A DNA stretch of 64,000 bases from Stictocephala bisonia (lineage: Eukaryota > Arthropoda > Insecta > Hemiptera > Membracidae), in the NCBI GenBank assembly GCA_035578905.1, contig JAQJVL010002692.1, forward strand, positions 21,644 to 85,643, given 5' to 3'. Both the position numbers and the translations under genes were made by a program. Positions 50,401 through 62,432 of this stretch are shown piece by piece. Under the pieces are notes generated by a model, which saw nothing but the letters and a program-made list of their open reading frames with translations, searched no databases and was not told where the DNA came from. The first letter of the stretch is position 1. Each line of letters starts with the position of its first letter.

Positions 50401-53400
50401 AGTTTTGTTTAAAAAGTTTTAAAAATTAAGTTTTTAAACAATCATTTAAAACTTTACAAAGATTGACATTTTTGGGGTTTTTTTTAAAGTTCATCTTTAA
50501 AAAAGTTTCCCCAACTAACTGCGTTATTGTAAAATAAGAAAAGTTTTTTTCTGCATTTTATATTTCCCCCGGGGGAACGGTAAGGGTAGATAGGGGCCGG
50601 CAATTAAAAAATTTTTCCACCCGCACTCCTGATCTATCGGGCGAAGGGTTACCGCCCGACACGTCCCCCAGGACACGTCTCCCCCCAACCCCCGTTTGCA
50701 TCACCACTGCCATCCCCATTCAATTTTAAAACCCCACATTTATCCCGCCCAAACCCCGGGGCCGACAAATTTGGGCTCTACTTTAAATTTGCTATAGTCG
50801 GATTTATTTCAGATTTATTATTTAAAGAACCTAGCACCGATTTGGGTTTGGGCCCGGGGCAAATCCCCCACACGGTTTATCCCCTTTTTTATTTTTTATA
50901 AATTAAAAAACACAGTTCGGGGACAAATACAAACTAAATACGTTGGTATTTTTTTTCGAAGTTCAGAAAAATTTGGGTTTTGAGGAAAAAATTTTTTTTG
51001 TTTAATTACCTTGGGAAAAAATTTATTTGTATATAGCCCATAAGGGAAACCCGCAGGGGTTCATGTATAAACTTCGGGGTTTCGGGAAAGGGAAAAATTT
51101 CCAAAAAATTTAAATCCCAATCAAGCAAAAGGGTTGGGAAATTCACTCGCTGGGAAAAAAGTTTAAACAAATACCTTTAAGGGACCCCCGTAAATGGTGA
51201 TGAATAAAAAAAAACAAAAACAAATTTACTGACCCGCACGGGAAATTTAATTTTTTCCCTTTATCCCGACTACTCCCAGGTTTAAGAACTACAAAAGTTA
51301 GTAGTTTATTAAAAAAGATTGACTCATTAAAATAAAACCCCACCAACGAAGATGTGATGTCTATAAAACAAAGTAAGTATATCAGTTTATAGATAGAAGG
51401 CATTACATCCGAAATGACATGTTTTTACATCTAGGGTTTTTTTCGTCACTGAACGCATTTGTAAAGGCCTGTAGGGCTAAGTTTGCGAGGCAAAAAAACA
51501 TCCCCCTAAAATAAAAATCTTGAAATTTTTTTTAATTTTTATTCGTAAAAATACCACTCCATTATTCTTGTTGCCTTGATTACGATTGTGGGTTTTTTTG
51601 AATAAGAAAAACCCAAAAAAAAAAAGTTAATTTTTTTCTTAACACATCCGTTGAAAAACCTAGGAAAGGGGGAAAATTTTTTTAAAGACAGATAAAATAA
51701 CCTACCCAAATAGCCACGGTATCCCAGAAAAAAGTAAAGGCCCCAAAGGTTGTTTTAAAAGGGGTTAAAGTAGACAACACGCACTACACGACCCCTAATA
51801 AAAGGAAACGACATTGAAGCATTGAAAGTATTAAAAATCAATCTTTATTATCACTGAAATTTACCATTGAAAAATTTTTTTTTAAAAGGGGGTTTAGTTT
51901 ATTGAGTTCAATCTGGCAAAAGCCGCCCCCGTTGACAAACCCTCGACGCGCTTTTAAAAAGGACAAATTGACACAAATAAGAAAAAAATTGTTTAACACT
52001 TTTTACAAAAAAAGAGCTATCCCGGTAGAAGTTAGTTTTTTTTGTGGTCAATTGTTGAATATTCCCGCGTATTTTGTAAATCACAGAAAACAACGAAGTG
52101 ATTTACATAAACAATCCTTGTAAACCCTTTGCTAAAAAAAGTTTTTATGGTAAAGGACTTTATCCCCTTTTTAAAATTCTTCGTTTACATAAAAAAAGTC
52201 ACTGGGTTTTTATTGTCTTGCACAAACCCAAACTATTAATAATTTTTTTGCCTTAAGCTTTTTTTGGGCTCTAAATAATGTGTAAGGGGAAAAAATAGAA
52301 TACAAAACTAGCTGCCATAAAGGAAAAGCTAACCCGACAGTACCTTTTTTTATAAAGATTATTGCTTAGACAGATAAAGTAAGGGTTGATTCCCAAAAAT
52401 GGAACCCTGAGGAATACCTTGGGTTTTTCAATTTTTTTGGGGACAACAATTTTAAAACTGCACATACCACGCACGCACGCAAAGCACACCCCACACTGAT
52501 TTTTCTGGTTTTCCCCATACATGAAAAAAATCCACTACTGTGGGGACCTCATATGATAGCTTTTCCCAAATGGGGGTAACAAAAAAAAGCATACAATGGG
52601 AAAGTTTTACCTGACAAAGAAATATACATTCAATTTATTTAATGCTCCGAAACCAATAAAAAAACTCCCCCTACAAATTTAATACCGCAACATTTGTTAA
52701 AACGCTTTTTCCAAAAAAACAAAATGGGCCCAAAACCCAAAAATGCCGAAAAGGTGTAGAAAAATTTTTGAAAATGGGGGGGGCCCCCCAAAAAAAAAAG
52801 TTTTAAAAAAAAATTTTACTTAGGAAAAGGCATAAATGAAATTTGTCATCTATGATTTTTTCCCCTGGATTCGTAACTATTAAAAAAATATCAGTTCAAT
52901 AATGAGATTTCCTGGCCCCAGGGAAAGTCAAATTAAATTACATTACTCCTATTGAACATTAATTTAAAAATCCCAAACCTAGTAGTAAACCCAAAAACTG
53001 AACTCACTCAGCCCCCAAACTCATTCTACTCTAAAAAAATGGTTTCCCGTATCTATAAAAAATGGGGAAATAAATAAAAATTTTGAACCCTTTAAAAGAA
53101 AAACCCGAAAAAAACGGGAAAGGGGAAAAAGTCCCGAAGATTAAAAAGTTTTTTTGGTAGATTTAAAAAAAAAATAAAGTAAAATAGCAAATTTGGACAA
53201 ACTTAAAAAAAATGAATGTTTTAATTTTTGCACGACCCTTTCCCGCGCGTTTGGGGGAAAGGGCCCCAGACAAATAGGCACTGTCAATGGCGTATTAAAC
53301 CCCCTTTTTGGGAGAACCAATGCAGTGGGTTTCCCGCACCCTTTTACACTGGATGGGTTAAATTTTCCCCCCTCATTCCCCCTTTCCACCCCCTTTAGAT

Positions 53401-54851
53401 ATTTGCAACTGCCCTCTCCATTTTTTCCCCTGGGTGTCCAAAACCGGGGCCTTTTTTAAAAAATCACCATTTATTTAAAAAGAAAAGCATTTGGGCCTAA
53501 TACGCCCCCCCCGCAAATGTTTTAAAAAGGGTTAAACCCGCCCTTTTGTGTATTTCACCTTCAGTAATGGCGTTAACGGGAGGTTTTCCAAATTTCTTTT
53601 CAATAAGGTTTTAAAGGGAAAGTAAGCGTCTATTAATTTTCTGACGTAAGCACGTTTTAAAACAAGAGTCCCTTAATCTGTAATTTTTTTTATTCAAATA
53701 CCTGATTGTTTAAGATAAGGGCAAATATGGAAATTTTCCCAATAAGTATGGGGTGTAGATTGAGCGAAAGTAGTCAAGTTTTCAAATTTGGCCGACTATT
53801 CCCTTTGAAGGGGGGCATAATTAAAATCCCAATGACAAAAGAAAAAGCCGGTGGGTTTTCAGCCCGATTCCTCTCAAAATGTATTATACTCTATTTTGGG
53901 GCGAACTGAAAAACCTTTAGCGATGAAGCTGGGGTTGAAACCCCAACCCACGAAACCCGACAAAAAAATATTATTAAAATAATAATTTAAAATCGCAATG
54001 TAAGATAAATAAATTAAAGCCCAAAAGATATTAAAAAACAATAAAAAAATTAAATTTGTTTAAGAGGGGATATGAAATGAAAATGGCTTTTTATGGAGTT
54101 AGGACATAAGTGGCCCCCTTCGAATCACTCTTAATAGATTCACAGGGGCCCTACACGTGGGTGGGGATAATGAAGATTCGAGGATTAAAAAAAAACTACG
54201 TCAAAGCGTGAATTTTTTTCATTTTTCGCAAAATATTAATGATAAAAAATCAAAAACAATGTAAAAAAAATTGTTTAAAAAAAATGTAACAAAAAAATTT
54301 TCCCCTTTGTGGTTTTGGAGAAAAAAATTTGAAAAACCAAAACAATTTAAAAAAATTTTTCCCAAAAAACCAAACCCCAAAATTTAATTTACAATTTTTC
54401 TTTTTTGGGAATTTTGAATTTAAAAAAAACTATTGGGTTGCTTGTGTGATTCTACATATTTTTTTTGCCTTTCTCCCCAGTGTTTTTCCTTTTGTGTTCT
54501 AAAATAAGGGTTTTCCTTACTCACAGGTTTGGGTTGTGTTTTTATATAAGTTTGCCTTAACCCCCACAGTGGTTTTCTCCCCGCAAATTTACCTTTTCCC
54601 CCTTGGGTTAAAAATTTATAAATAAAAAAAAGAGTTTCCCGTTTTTCTTTTTTTAATTTATTTAAATTTTCCCTATTAACTTTAAAAAAACTTTAGAAAG
54701 ACAAACTAAAGAAATCGAAATTAGAAAAAAATTTCGTTCCCAAATACCGTTTATTTTTTTTTTTTTTTTGTTTTTTGGCACTTTTTGAACACCAAGGGAA
54801 AAACCCAAACGAATCTTGTTTTATTATTGAAAACTTATAATCTTTTTAAAC
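47456..54851. other. AT-rich stretch, no gene recognised
   Basis: About 7.4 kb without a definable array. Frames at 48125-48346 (+), 48597-48878 (-), 49139-49399 (-), 51143-51403 (-), 52271-52522 (-) and 53193-53459 (+) were read and carry no domain I know. GC-richer patches occur at 49320-49400, 50560-50780 and 53230-53460. Confidence 0.5.
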
Positions 54852-54911
54852 AGAATTAGCTATGCCAGTTGGTTAAAGCCCAGCTGTTCGATCCCCAAAC
54901 CCGAGGCGTTA
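54852..54911 (+). other. tRNA-like / SINE-like fragment
   Basis: tatgccagttggttaaagc at 54861 closely resembles a tRNA D-arm/box A (TAGCTCAGTTGGTTAGAGC in many tRNAs), and tgttcgatccc at 54885-54895 matches 9 of 11 B-box positions. The two are only about 12 bp apart, whereas a tRNA needs about 30 or more between the boxes, so the anticodon arm is missing or lost in noisy sequence. Likely a tRNA-derived SINE or decayed tRNA; not a functional tRNA as read. Confidence 0.42.
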
Positions 54912-55439
54912 AAAATTTTAAAAAAGGGTCCCCTGATAAACCAAACCCTTCCCTTTTTCCGCTGTTCATTTGTCCCTTGGGCCCATTAATTAATGACCCT
55001 TTCTAAGGAATAGTTTGGCCTTTGTTAGAAAAAATAACCTAAATCGTTCATCTACAAAACACCACACTCATTCGAAATCCAATTTACTCATAAATTTTTA
55101 CCCATCGGGGTCTTAAAAAAATTTAAAAAATAAAAATTAATTTCAAAATTTTTGTCCCTTCCCCGTCGGTAAAAACCCCTCCTTGTTTTTTCTTTTTACA
55201 GGAACCGAAAGTACTGACCCCATTATAACAAAGTTTCAAATGGGGTTTTAGCAAGGCTCGCCAAGGGCCTCGACAATTGCCAAGTAGTTTTTTATGACAA
55301 GGGTTTTTTTTTGGTGACGGGAATATATTGGGTTTTACTTTTAAAATGAAAATTTGGATATTTATCATTCAATTTTTGAAATTTTTCAATTGGCCAAAAA
55401 GCCAATGTTGAAAACCCACTACGTAGCACAGCACAACCT
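54912..55439. other. Spacer
   Basis: No gene recognised. A minus-strand frame at 55123-55368 has no family signature. The DNA leads into the 46 bp array. Confidence 0.45.
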
Positions 55440-56005
55440 GTCCCTGCGGAGTTTTTAGCGTTTTTCTCCCGTAATCTTTTTTATTACGCCAGCAACGGGA
55501 GTTACAGCGGTTTACTCCCGTAAATTAAATTTATTTGCCTGCAACGGGAGTTACAGCGTTACTCCCGTAATCTATTCATTACGCCTGCAACGGGAGTTAC
55601 AGCGTTACTCCCGTAATCTATTCATTAAGCCTGCAACGGGAGTTACAGCCCTTACTCCCCTAAAACCCATTCATTACGCCCCCCCAAAGGGAGTTACAGC
55701 GTTACTCCCCTAAAACTAATTTAATTAAAGGCCCCGCAAAAGGGAGTTTTCAGCTTTTCTCCCGAATCTAATTTATTAAAGCCTGCAACGGGGGGTTACA
55801 GCGTTACTCCCCCTAATCTATTCATTAAAACCTGCAACGGGGGGTTACAAAACCTTTTTCTAACCCTAATCAAATTTATTACGCCTGCAACGGGAAATTA
55901 CAGCGTTACTCCCGTAATCTATTCAAATTTTGCCTGCAACGGGGGTTACAGCGTTTTCCCCGTAACCAAATTTATTACGCCTGCAAAAGGGGGTTCCCGT
56001 CACCC
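55440..56005. repeat. 46 bp double-hairpin minisatellite, about 12 copies
   Basis: The unit is cctgcaacgggagttacagc, gttactcccgtaatctattc, attacg, 46 bp; gcaacggg at 55541 and 55587 are exactly 46 bp apart. Each intact unit holds two inverted repeats: acgggagt - 9 nt - actcccgt, and cgtaat - ctattc - attacg, the second beginning inside the first's right arm. Either could extrude as a hairpin, giving a string of up to two dozen potential hairpins. The three to four left-central copies are intact; those further right are noisy. Confidence 0.92.
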
Positions 56006-59000
56006 TGAAAACAAATTTTCTGTGTACAAGCTTCCCTTGTACGAAAAAAAAATAAAGATTATCCAAGGGGCAAAGATGGGGTTTAAAAAACAACATAAAA
56101 GTTTTTTAAAAATTTCGCGGGAGGGAAAGAAAAAAAAAAAACAAAAATAGCCTTGTATTAAAAAAAACCCAAAAATAAAAATTTGTATAAAAAAATTTAA
56201 TATTATTTATTTATCCCAAAAATATATTAAATTTATTTTCAATTTTTTAAATTAATTGGGCTTGAATAAGCAATTAAAAAAAAATTTAAAAAAACAAATT
56301 TTTTTATCTTTTTCATCATTAATTTTTAAAAATTTCCATCTTCTTGGAATTGAAAAATTTTTTGTCATTGACATGAAAAAACATTGTTATCATTTTTGGT
56401 TTTTTGAGTCAAAGACTATTTATTTTGCTTTTTGCCTTGGGGGCCTCATAATTTAAAACCTTTTCCCTAAGCCTTTTTAGAGACCAAAATTTTTACTTTA
56501 AAATTTTCTTCATAATAATATTGTAAAATTTGATTTAAAATTATATTAATATATTCAAAACTTTTATTTAAAATTTATTTAATATTTTAAAATTTTTTCC
56601 CAATGGTGTATCATTAAAATTTAAAATCTCAAAACAATCATTTTATCTATTATATAATTAATTGAAAATTTATAATTTTATTGAAAATTGTTGTTGATGT
56701 AATTTATTTTATTCACTTTTTAAATTTAAATTTTTTTTATTATTTTGTGGTTTTTCATTTTTGTAATGCATTTTTTTGTAATTTTTTAAAATTTAATTGT
56801 AGTGTTATTTTGGGAGTCATTTTTTTATAAAGTAGATTTTTTCCCAAATCGAAAAATTTTAAGTCCACTCCCCTGCAGCCCACCGGCATGGGCCCCCCAC
56901 TCGCTCAGCTTTTCAAACCCTTTATTAATTAAAACATTTTAATCCAAAACAGCTGCAAGCCCCCCCCCTTAGCCTTTCATCAAAAGGGGAATTTTTTCTC
57001 CCCCCCGGTTTCCCGGCAACCCCCAGCTAATTTCCCCAGGGGAGTGGCGGCCCACCCCCCGTGGGTTTAAATTTTTCGCATATTAAAACTTTCTCTGAAT
57101 GCAGATTATTTCGGGTTTATTTTACCTCATTGTATTCCTAAAAAAGTTTGTCAAAACCCGGGTTTGTCAGCCCCTTTTTCTCCGAAAAAAGAAAAACACA
57201 GAAAATTTTTTCCCCGCGTAGAAATGTAAAATTTTTTAAATTTCCCAAAAACAAACTTTAATACCAAAAAAACCTAACGCGCAGTACTCACACACAAGAT
57301 TCAAAAAAACGCAGACGATTTTTCCATTCTTTTAAAAAATGATAAGTTTTGAGAAAACAGGCAAAAGGCATCCTCCCCTAAATTTAAAATTTTCGGGGTT
57401 AATTTAAAAAATAAAAATTTTAAAACCCTATTTTATGTTCCGCCAAAAATGGGTTTTCTATTTACATCATAAAAAAACCAAAGCTATTCAAAATTTTTAC
57501 TTTATTGAAAGGACCACTAAAAAAAAAAGCGCACATTAATTTACTCCATACAAAACTTACTCAGATTTTTTTCTGGGCACAATGTTTTTTAGGGTAACTG
57601 GGTTTTTCAGCCACCTAACCTGTAAGTTTTAAATTTAACAGCTGAATACAAAGAAAAATCTACGCGAAAAAACGTACACCAAAACCCCTTTCGAAAAATG
57701 CGTTTCCCGGATCAAGTTTTTTAAAAAATGACGGGGAAAACCCATGACGTCACAAAAAAATTAGATAGGCGAAAAATGCGTAAAAACTTTTAGGGCAAAT
57801 GGATCTTTTAAAAACAAAATTTAATTATATAAATGGGGTTTACCCCTAAAATAAAAAATGAATGTCCCCTTTGTTTCTTGGGGATTTTGGGGAAACCCAA
57901 CCTAACCTAATTTCCCGTACGCATCTTTTATGCCCCCCGGGGAGAATACTTAAACCCCCCGTCAAATACCACTATTTTTTTCTGTACCCCATTTTTCCGG
58001 GTGTACGCATCTTTTTTTGCCAAACCCAACAGCTCCCAAAATCTATTGGGGACAGCAAAAAAGACGGTTTAGAAATGACATAGTAATTGATATTTTTAAA
58101 AGACCTTTCTTTGAGAGCCCCTTTTTCTTGGGTTACTTTTAATTTAATCGATAAATTTTCAAGTCTCAAAGTTGTAATTTTACCCCAAGAGTCTTTTAAA
58201 TTGAAAGGAAAAAGGGGGTTTTTGCCAAAAGGGAAAATTAAAAAAAAATAAAATTTTTAAAAGTTCCAAACACGACACTGCCCATTAGCTTAGAAAAAAA
58301 AGAAAAAAACCCCACCCATTGCCCTCCTTTATCAACCCAAATAAAGTACGATTTTCAATACACTTGCCCAAGTAAATAGAGAGGCCCCCTAAAGTTTCAA
58401 ACATTCAAAACAAATTTTAAAAAAATTTCTTGCCGCATTAGCGTTTTTAAATTTTTTACCCGAGTATTTGAACTTGCCAATTCAAACCCGCAAAGTGCTG
58501 AATTTGGGAAATTTTAAAGCAAAAGAAGCTCTAATCCAAAAACTTGGGGGGGAGAGGGTAAATTTTATTTTAAATAGTTTTTTTTAATTTTAGCGATAAA
58601 TTTTTTTGTATAATATTTTCATGGCGATAAAACCATATTTATTACACAAAAAATATATTTTTTCCCAATTTTTAAAAAAAAAGAAAATTAAAAATTTAAT
58701 TTAACCCAAAATAATAACAATTTTTTTTACAATTTTTTTGGTCTAGGTTTTTCTGAGAGTAGTGAATTAAAAACTGATAGTGAAAATGGTAATAGTGAAG
58801 CCTTTTTTCCTCCTTTTAAAATGACGAAAAATATACCAAAAAGGGCTCGTAAAGTGGCTTAAAAAATATGTTTTAACTTTATTTTTGGAGAGACTATTTG
58901 TTTAAAGGGAAAATTTCTATAAATAATTGTCCCTTTATGGAGGTGACAAAATTAACCAAAAATCTAAATTTAAAAGGCCCAGGTTTGTAACAAGGCTTAA

Positions 59001-59459
59001 CAAAATTTTTCCCTTTGTGGAAATGAAACCAAAAAAACCGAGGTAGGGGAGTAATTTAAATAGCCCAACAACAATTTTAGGGGAAAAAATTCGTCTTGTT
59101 TCGATTCTAGTACATTTTTTTTGATATCCCAAATTTATTATTGGGCCCTTTGCATTATTTATAGAAAGCCAAATTTTAATTTCCAAATTTCAAAATTTGA
59201 TTTGGTATATATATTTTTTAATGGTTGAAGGACAAAAAACAGCAAAACTGTTTATAACTTTCCCATCACATTACTGTAAAGTTTGATACGGGTTTTTTTT
59301 TAACAAAAAAAATTTCTTTAAAATCTTACACTCATTTAAAACAAAAATGGTGAGCGTCCCGGGGTTTCAGAAACCCCCGCTGCACAGATTTTATTCGGTT
59401 GGGGGTTTTTGGGTTTTCCCTTTTTTGGGTTTCCATTCTGTGGGATCAATTTAAAAGTA
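56006..59459. other. AT-rich stretch, no gene recognised
   Basis: Mostly noisy AT-rich DNA. A short GC-rich patch lies at 56870-57070. Frames at 56256-56456 (+), 57862-58083 (+) and 58935-59186 (-) have no known domain. The phrase gtacgcatctttt occurs twice, near 57918 and 58002. An 8 bp CRE-like tgacgtca lies at 57745-57752. Confidence 0.5.
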
Positions 59460-60316
59460 AATTAAACCCGGGACGGGGCCCAAGGGGGGTTCGCCATACC
59501 GAAACGGGGGGGTTTTCCCGGGGTCGGTCTTCCTGTCTATTCTGATAACTGTCGTAACCCTCCTCGCCATACCGAGCGTTCCCGGCGTCGGGCTTTTCTT
59601 GCCTATGTCTTAAAACCTGTCCCGTATCAAGTCCCGCCCCTACCGAGCGTTTCCCGGCGTCGGGCTTCTCTGTCCCCATGTCTTAAACCCCGTCTTAACA
59701 AGTCCTCTCTATACCGAGGGTTCCCCGGGGTTGATTTTTTCTGGGGATCAAGTTCCCTCGCCATACCTAGCGTTCCCGGCGTCGGTCCCTTTTCTGTCTA
59801 TGTCTATTACCTGTCTGTATCAAGTCCTCACAAAACCGAACGTTCCCCCGGGGTCGTTTTTCTCTGTCTAAAAATCCCTTTTACCCGTTCCCGTTTTCAA
59901 GTCCCGCCATAACGAACGTTCCCGGCGTCGGTCCCTTTTCTGTCATATGTCCCTTTACCTGTCTGTATCAAGTCCCCCGGGCCCTACCGAGCGTTTTCCC
60001 GGGGTCGGTCTTCCCCTGTTATATGTTCCCTTTTACCTGTCCCGTATCAAAATCCTTTGCCATACCCGAGCGTTCCCGGGCCCGGGCTTCTCTGTTATAT
60101 GTCTTATAACTGCGTATCAAAATCCACCCCAAAACCGAGCGTTCCCGGGGTCGGTCCTTTTTCTGTCAAATGTCTTTAACTGCTGTATCAAAATTTCCCC
60201 GCTTTAAACCGAGCGTTCCCCCGGGGTCGGTCCCTTTTCTGTCTAAAATGTTTTTATACCCTTTTTGTATCAACTCCTCGCCAACCGAGCGTTTTCCCCG
60301 GGGTCGGTCTTCTCTT
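59460..60316. repeat. GC-rich minisatellite, ~68-71 bp unit, about 12 copies
   Basis: The unit is taccgagcgttcccggcgtc, ggtcttctctgtctatgtct, attacctgtctgtatcaag, tcctcgcca, about 68 bp in consensus. accgagcg anchors at 59571, 59642 and 59713 are 71 bp apart, the excess probably from run inflation. It stands out as GC-rich in an AT-rich window. Frames 59446-59679 (-) and 59947-60207 (+) are by-products. Confidence 0.9.
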
Positions 60317-60814
60317 CCCGTACAATCCCCCAAAGGGGTATTAAACACGTGTATTTGAAAACACGTTTTCCCCCCTGTAGTTTTAAAAAGGTAAAAAGTC
60401 TCTTTTTCTTTCTGTCGAAAATAAATTAAAAGTTCAAAAAAATTCTCCCCTAATTTTGCCGTTAGTTTTTCAAAAAATTTTGTTTTCTATATTATTGAAT
60501 TTTTAAACAAGTTTCTTGTTTTAATTTCCCAAATTTTGTTTTTGTTTATTGATTTTCGTTTATTATTTTTATTATTATGCTTGTATTTTTTTTGTACGTT
60601 TAAACATTTTATTTTCTAAAATCCATGGCTCTTCGAATGTCATCTGTGACTTTTTAGAAAAGCTGTTTCGTACTATGGCCCGGAACGAAACCTGAAACGA
60701 AAATTAGGTAGGACCGCGGGTACAGGATAAAAGTCCTAATCTAAACTTTTAAAATTTGACGACGGCAGAATCATACATTCTCCTAACCTGCCCTTTAAAT
60801 AAAATTCCCTTTAA
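60317..60814. other. Spacer between two arrays
   Basis: About 500 bp; AT-rich with many T runs to 60.65 kb, then more mixed. No gene recognised. Confidence 0.45.
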
Positions 60815-61310
60815 AATGACACTGTTACTCGCGTTAGGGAAACCCCCCCTAAAAAAGGAACTACCAAACCCCCCTACGAGCAGGTGTTTAGTTGAAGAGA
60901 TCCTCATTTTTCCTTCATCCGGGTTTAAGGCCTCCTACTGGTAAAGGTAAGGGTTTTCCCCAAAGGGCAGGCTTTCTCTTTAAAATAAACCCTTTTCTCC
61001 CGTAAGGGGGAAACCCCCCATACAAATAGCACGGGCCCAAACCCCCCTAAAAACCTAGTCTCCCTTTTTAAGAGATCCTTTACTTTAAACCCTTTAATTT
61101 AGGGTTTATACTGGTAAGGGAAGGGTTTTTTTCCCCAAAGGGCAGGCTTACTCTTAACATGACCCTTACTCACGTAAAGAAGTCCCTCTACAAATAGCAC
61201 TGCCAACCACCCTACGATCAGATGTCGAAGAGATCCTCACTTTAGACTCAAGGTGCTCCATGCAGTCAGTGTAAGTTAAATCTTCCCAGAGGTCAGGCTT
61301 AATCTTTTTC
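60815..61310. repeat. ~155 bp direct repeat, three copies
   Basis: Shared blocks in order: atgacacttactcacgtaa-like, tacaaatagcactgcc-like, ccctacgagcaggtg, gaagagatcctcac, actggtaagg and gggcaggctt. gaagagatcc-type anchors lie at 60894, about 61068 and 61227; gggcaggctt-type anchors at 60965, 61140 and 61291. Spacing is 174-175 bp between the two noisy copies and 151-159 bp between the second and the clean third copy. The frame at 60756-60944 is within copy one and is not a gene. Confidence 0.8.
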
Positions 61311-61580
61311 TGAATGACTCTGGATGTTTTAAACCCAGTTAATCATAAAGCAATATGTTCTTTTCTTGAGATTTTTGTCAAGGTTACGTTCTTTGCATGA
61401 AGATTTTCCTGAACAGAGTCGTAGTTACATGAGCTGAATAAATAATTATGTAAACAAGTATAAGCTTTCCCTAAACCTACATAACTTTACCCCATATTTT
61501 ACAATTACAACCTGTGATTATCGAAGTAACTTATGCTTCTGACACTTAAAAATGCCAAAATTGTTTTTGGGTTAGGATTG

Positions 61581-61609
61581 TGTAACATTGTTCCTTTTGT
61601 GATGTTACA
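61581..61609. other. Perfect hairpin, 8 bp stem, 13 nt loop
   Basis: tgtaacat - 13 nt - atgttaca, exact complementarity. A related but imperfect block, tgtaatgtgctacc to gttacatt, lies about 120 bp downstream (about 61700-61735), each followed by AT-rich DNA, suggesting a diverged tandem duplication. Confidence 0.65.
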
Positions 61610-62230
61610 CCAACTTATAATTCGCAATTAATTTAATAAAAATTAATTAAATTAGAATTATTGATTTTCAATAATTAGTCATCACTTTGGGTGACAATCT
61701 GTAATGTGCTACCTTTATGAGGTTGTTACATTAATTTGATTATTCTTTATTATTTTTTTTTATTAAAATAATAAAAAATTAATTTAATTTAGAGCATGAT
61801 TATTCTAAAAAAAAAATCTCAGGGTTTAAATGTGGGTAATTTGGCAGGACTATATAATACAAGTAATCCAAAATTCTTTTACACAAACATTTTTTATTTA
61901 TCTTATTTCAACATGACTCTACTTTTACTCATAAACAAAATTGATTATAACATGAAGTTTTTTACTTATTTCAAATTATTTTACAAAACAAAATTTTAAT
62001 AATATTCTTAAGTTTAACTTATCTGGGAACAATGAAGTTCTTGTGAGCACGATTCGGACCAATTCACTTTCTGAATTTAAATTATTCAAAAGAAACTTCA
62101 ACAATAAATTGTTTAATAATCTAATGATATGATTTTACATATTTACAAAGTTCCCGAACAAATTAATTTCTTGTAATGTCGGAGTAGTTATGTACAGTAA
62201 AGTATGTATGTCTTGGTGTCTGTCTAGTAA

Positions 62231-62244
62231 GTGTGTGTGTGTGT
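62231..62244 (+). repeat. (GT)7 microsatellite
   Basis: Seven uninterrupted GT units in clean sequence. Confidence 0.9.
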
Positions 62245-62297
62245 AGTAGTACTGTGTCTGATTGGGAAGTGCCCGAGGGCCAGCGGATTTGTTAGCA

Positions 62298-62314
62298 GTC
62301 ACCCGCATGGTGAC
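62298..62314. other. Perfect hairpin, 6 bp stem, 5 nt loop
   Basis: gtcacc - cgcat - ggtgac, about 50 bp before a possible tRNA-like fragment. No function assigned. Confidence 0.6.
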
Positions 62315-62354
62315 CCCTTCCTGATTGCGTGAACCAATAGCGTCTCTCCTTTTT

Positions 62355-62432
62355 TTAGTGTTTGCCTACAGGTCGTCTGCTTAAAACGTAGCTTGTACGT
62401 TCTCCTCATTTGAGTCCCGGGTGGGGGCTATG
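62355..62432 (+). mobile_element. Possible tRNA-derived SINE fragment
   Basis: ttgcctacagg (62362-62372) resembles a box A and catttgagtcc (62407-62417) matches about 8 of 11 B-box positions, followed by cgggtggggg. Box spacing of about 34 bp is normal for a tRNA-derived RNA polymerase III promoter. No acceptor stem can be paired, so it is not a tRNA gene. No poly(A) tail or target duplication was seen. The match is by eye and modest. Confidence 0.33.

Noticed and set aside
57745..57752. CRE-like palindrome tgacgtca
   Set aside because: A single 8 bp motif in noisy DNA with no gene nearby; expected by chance often enough.
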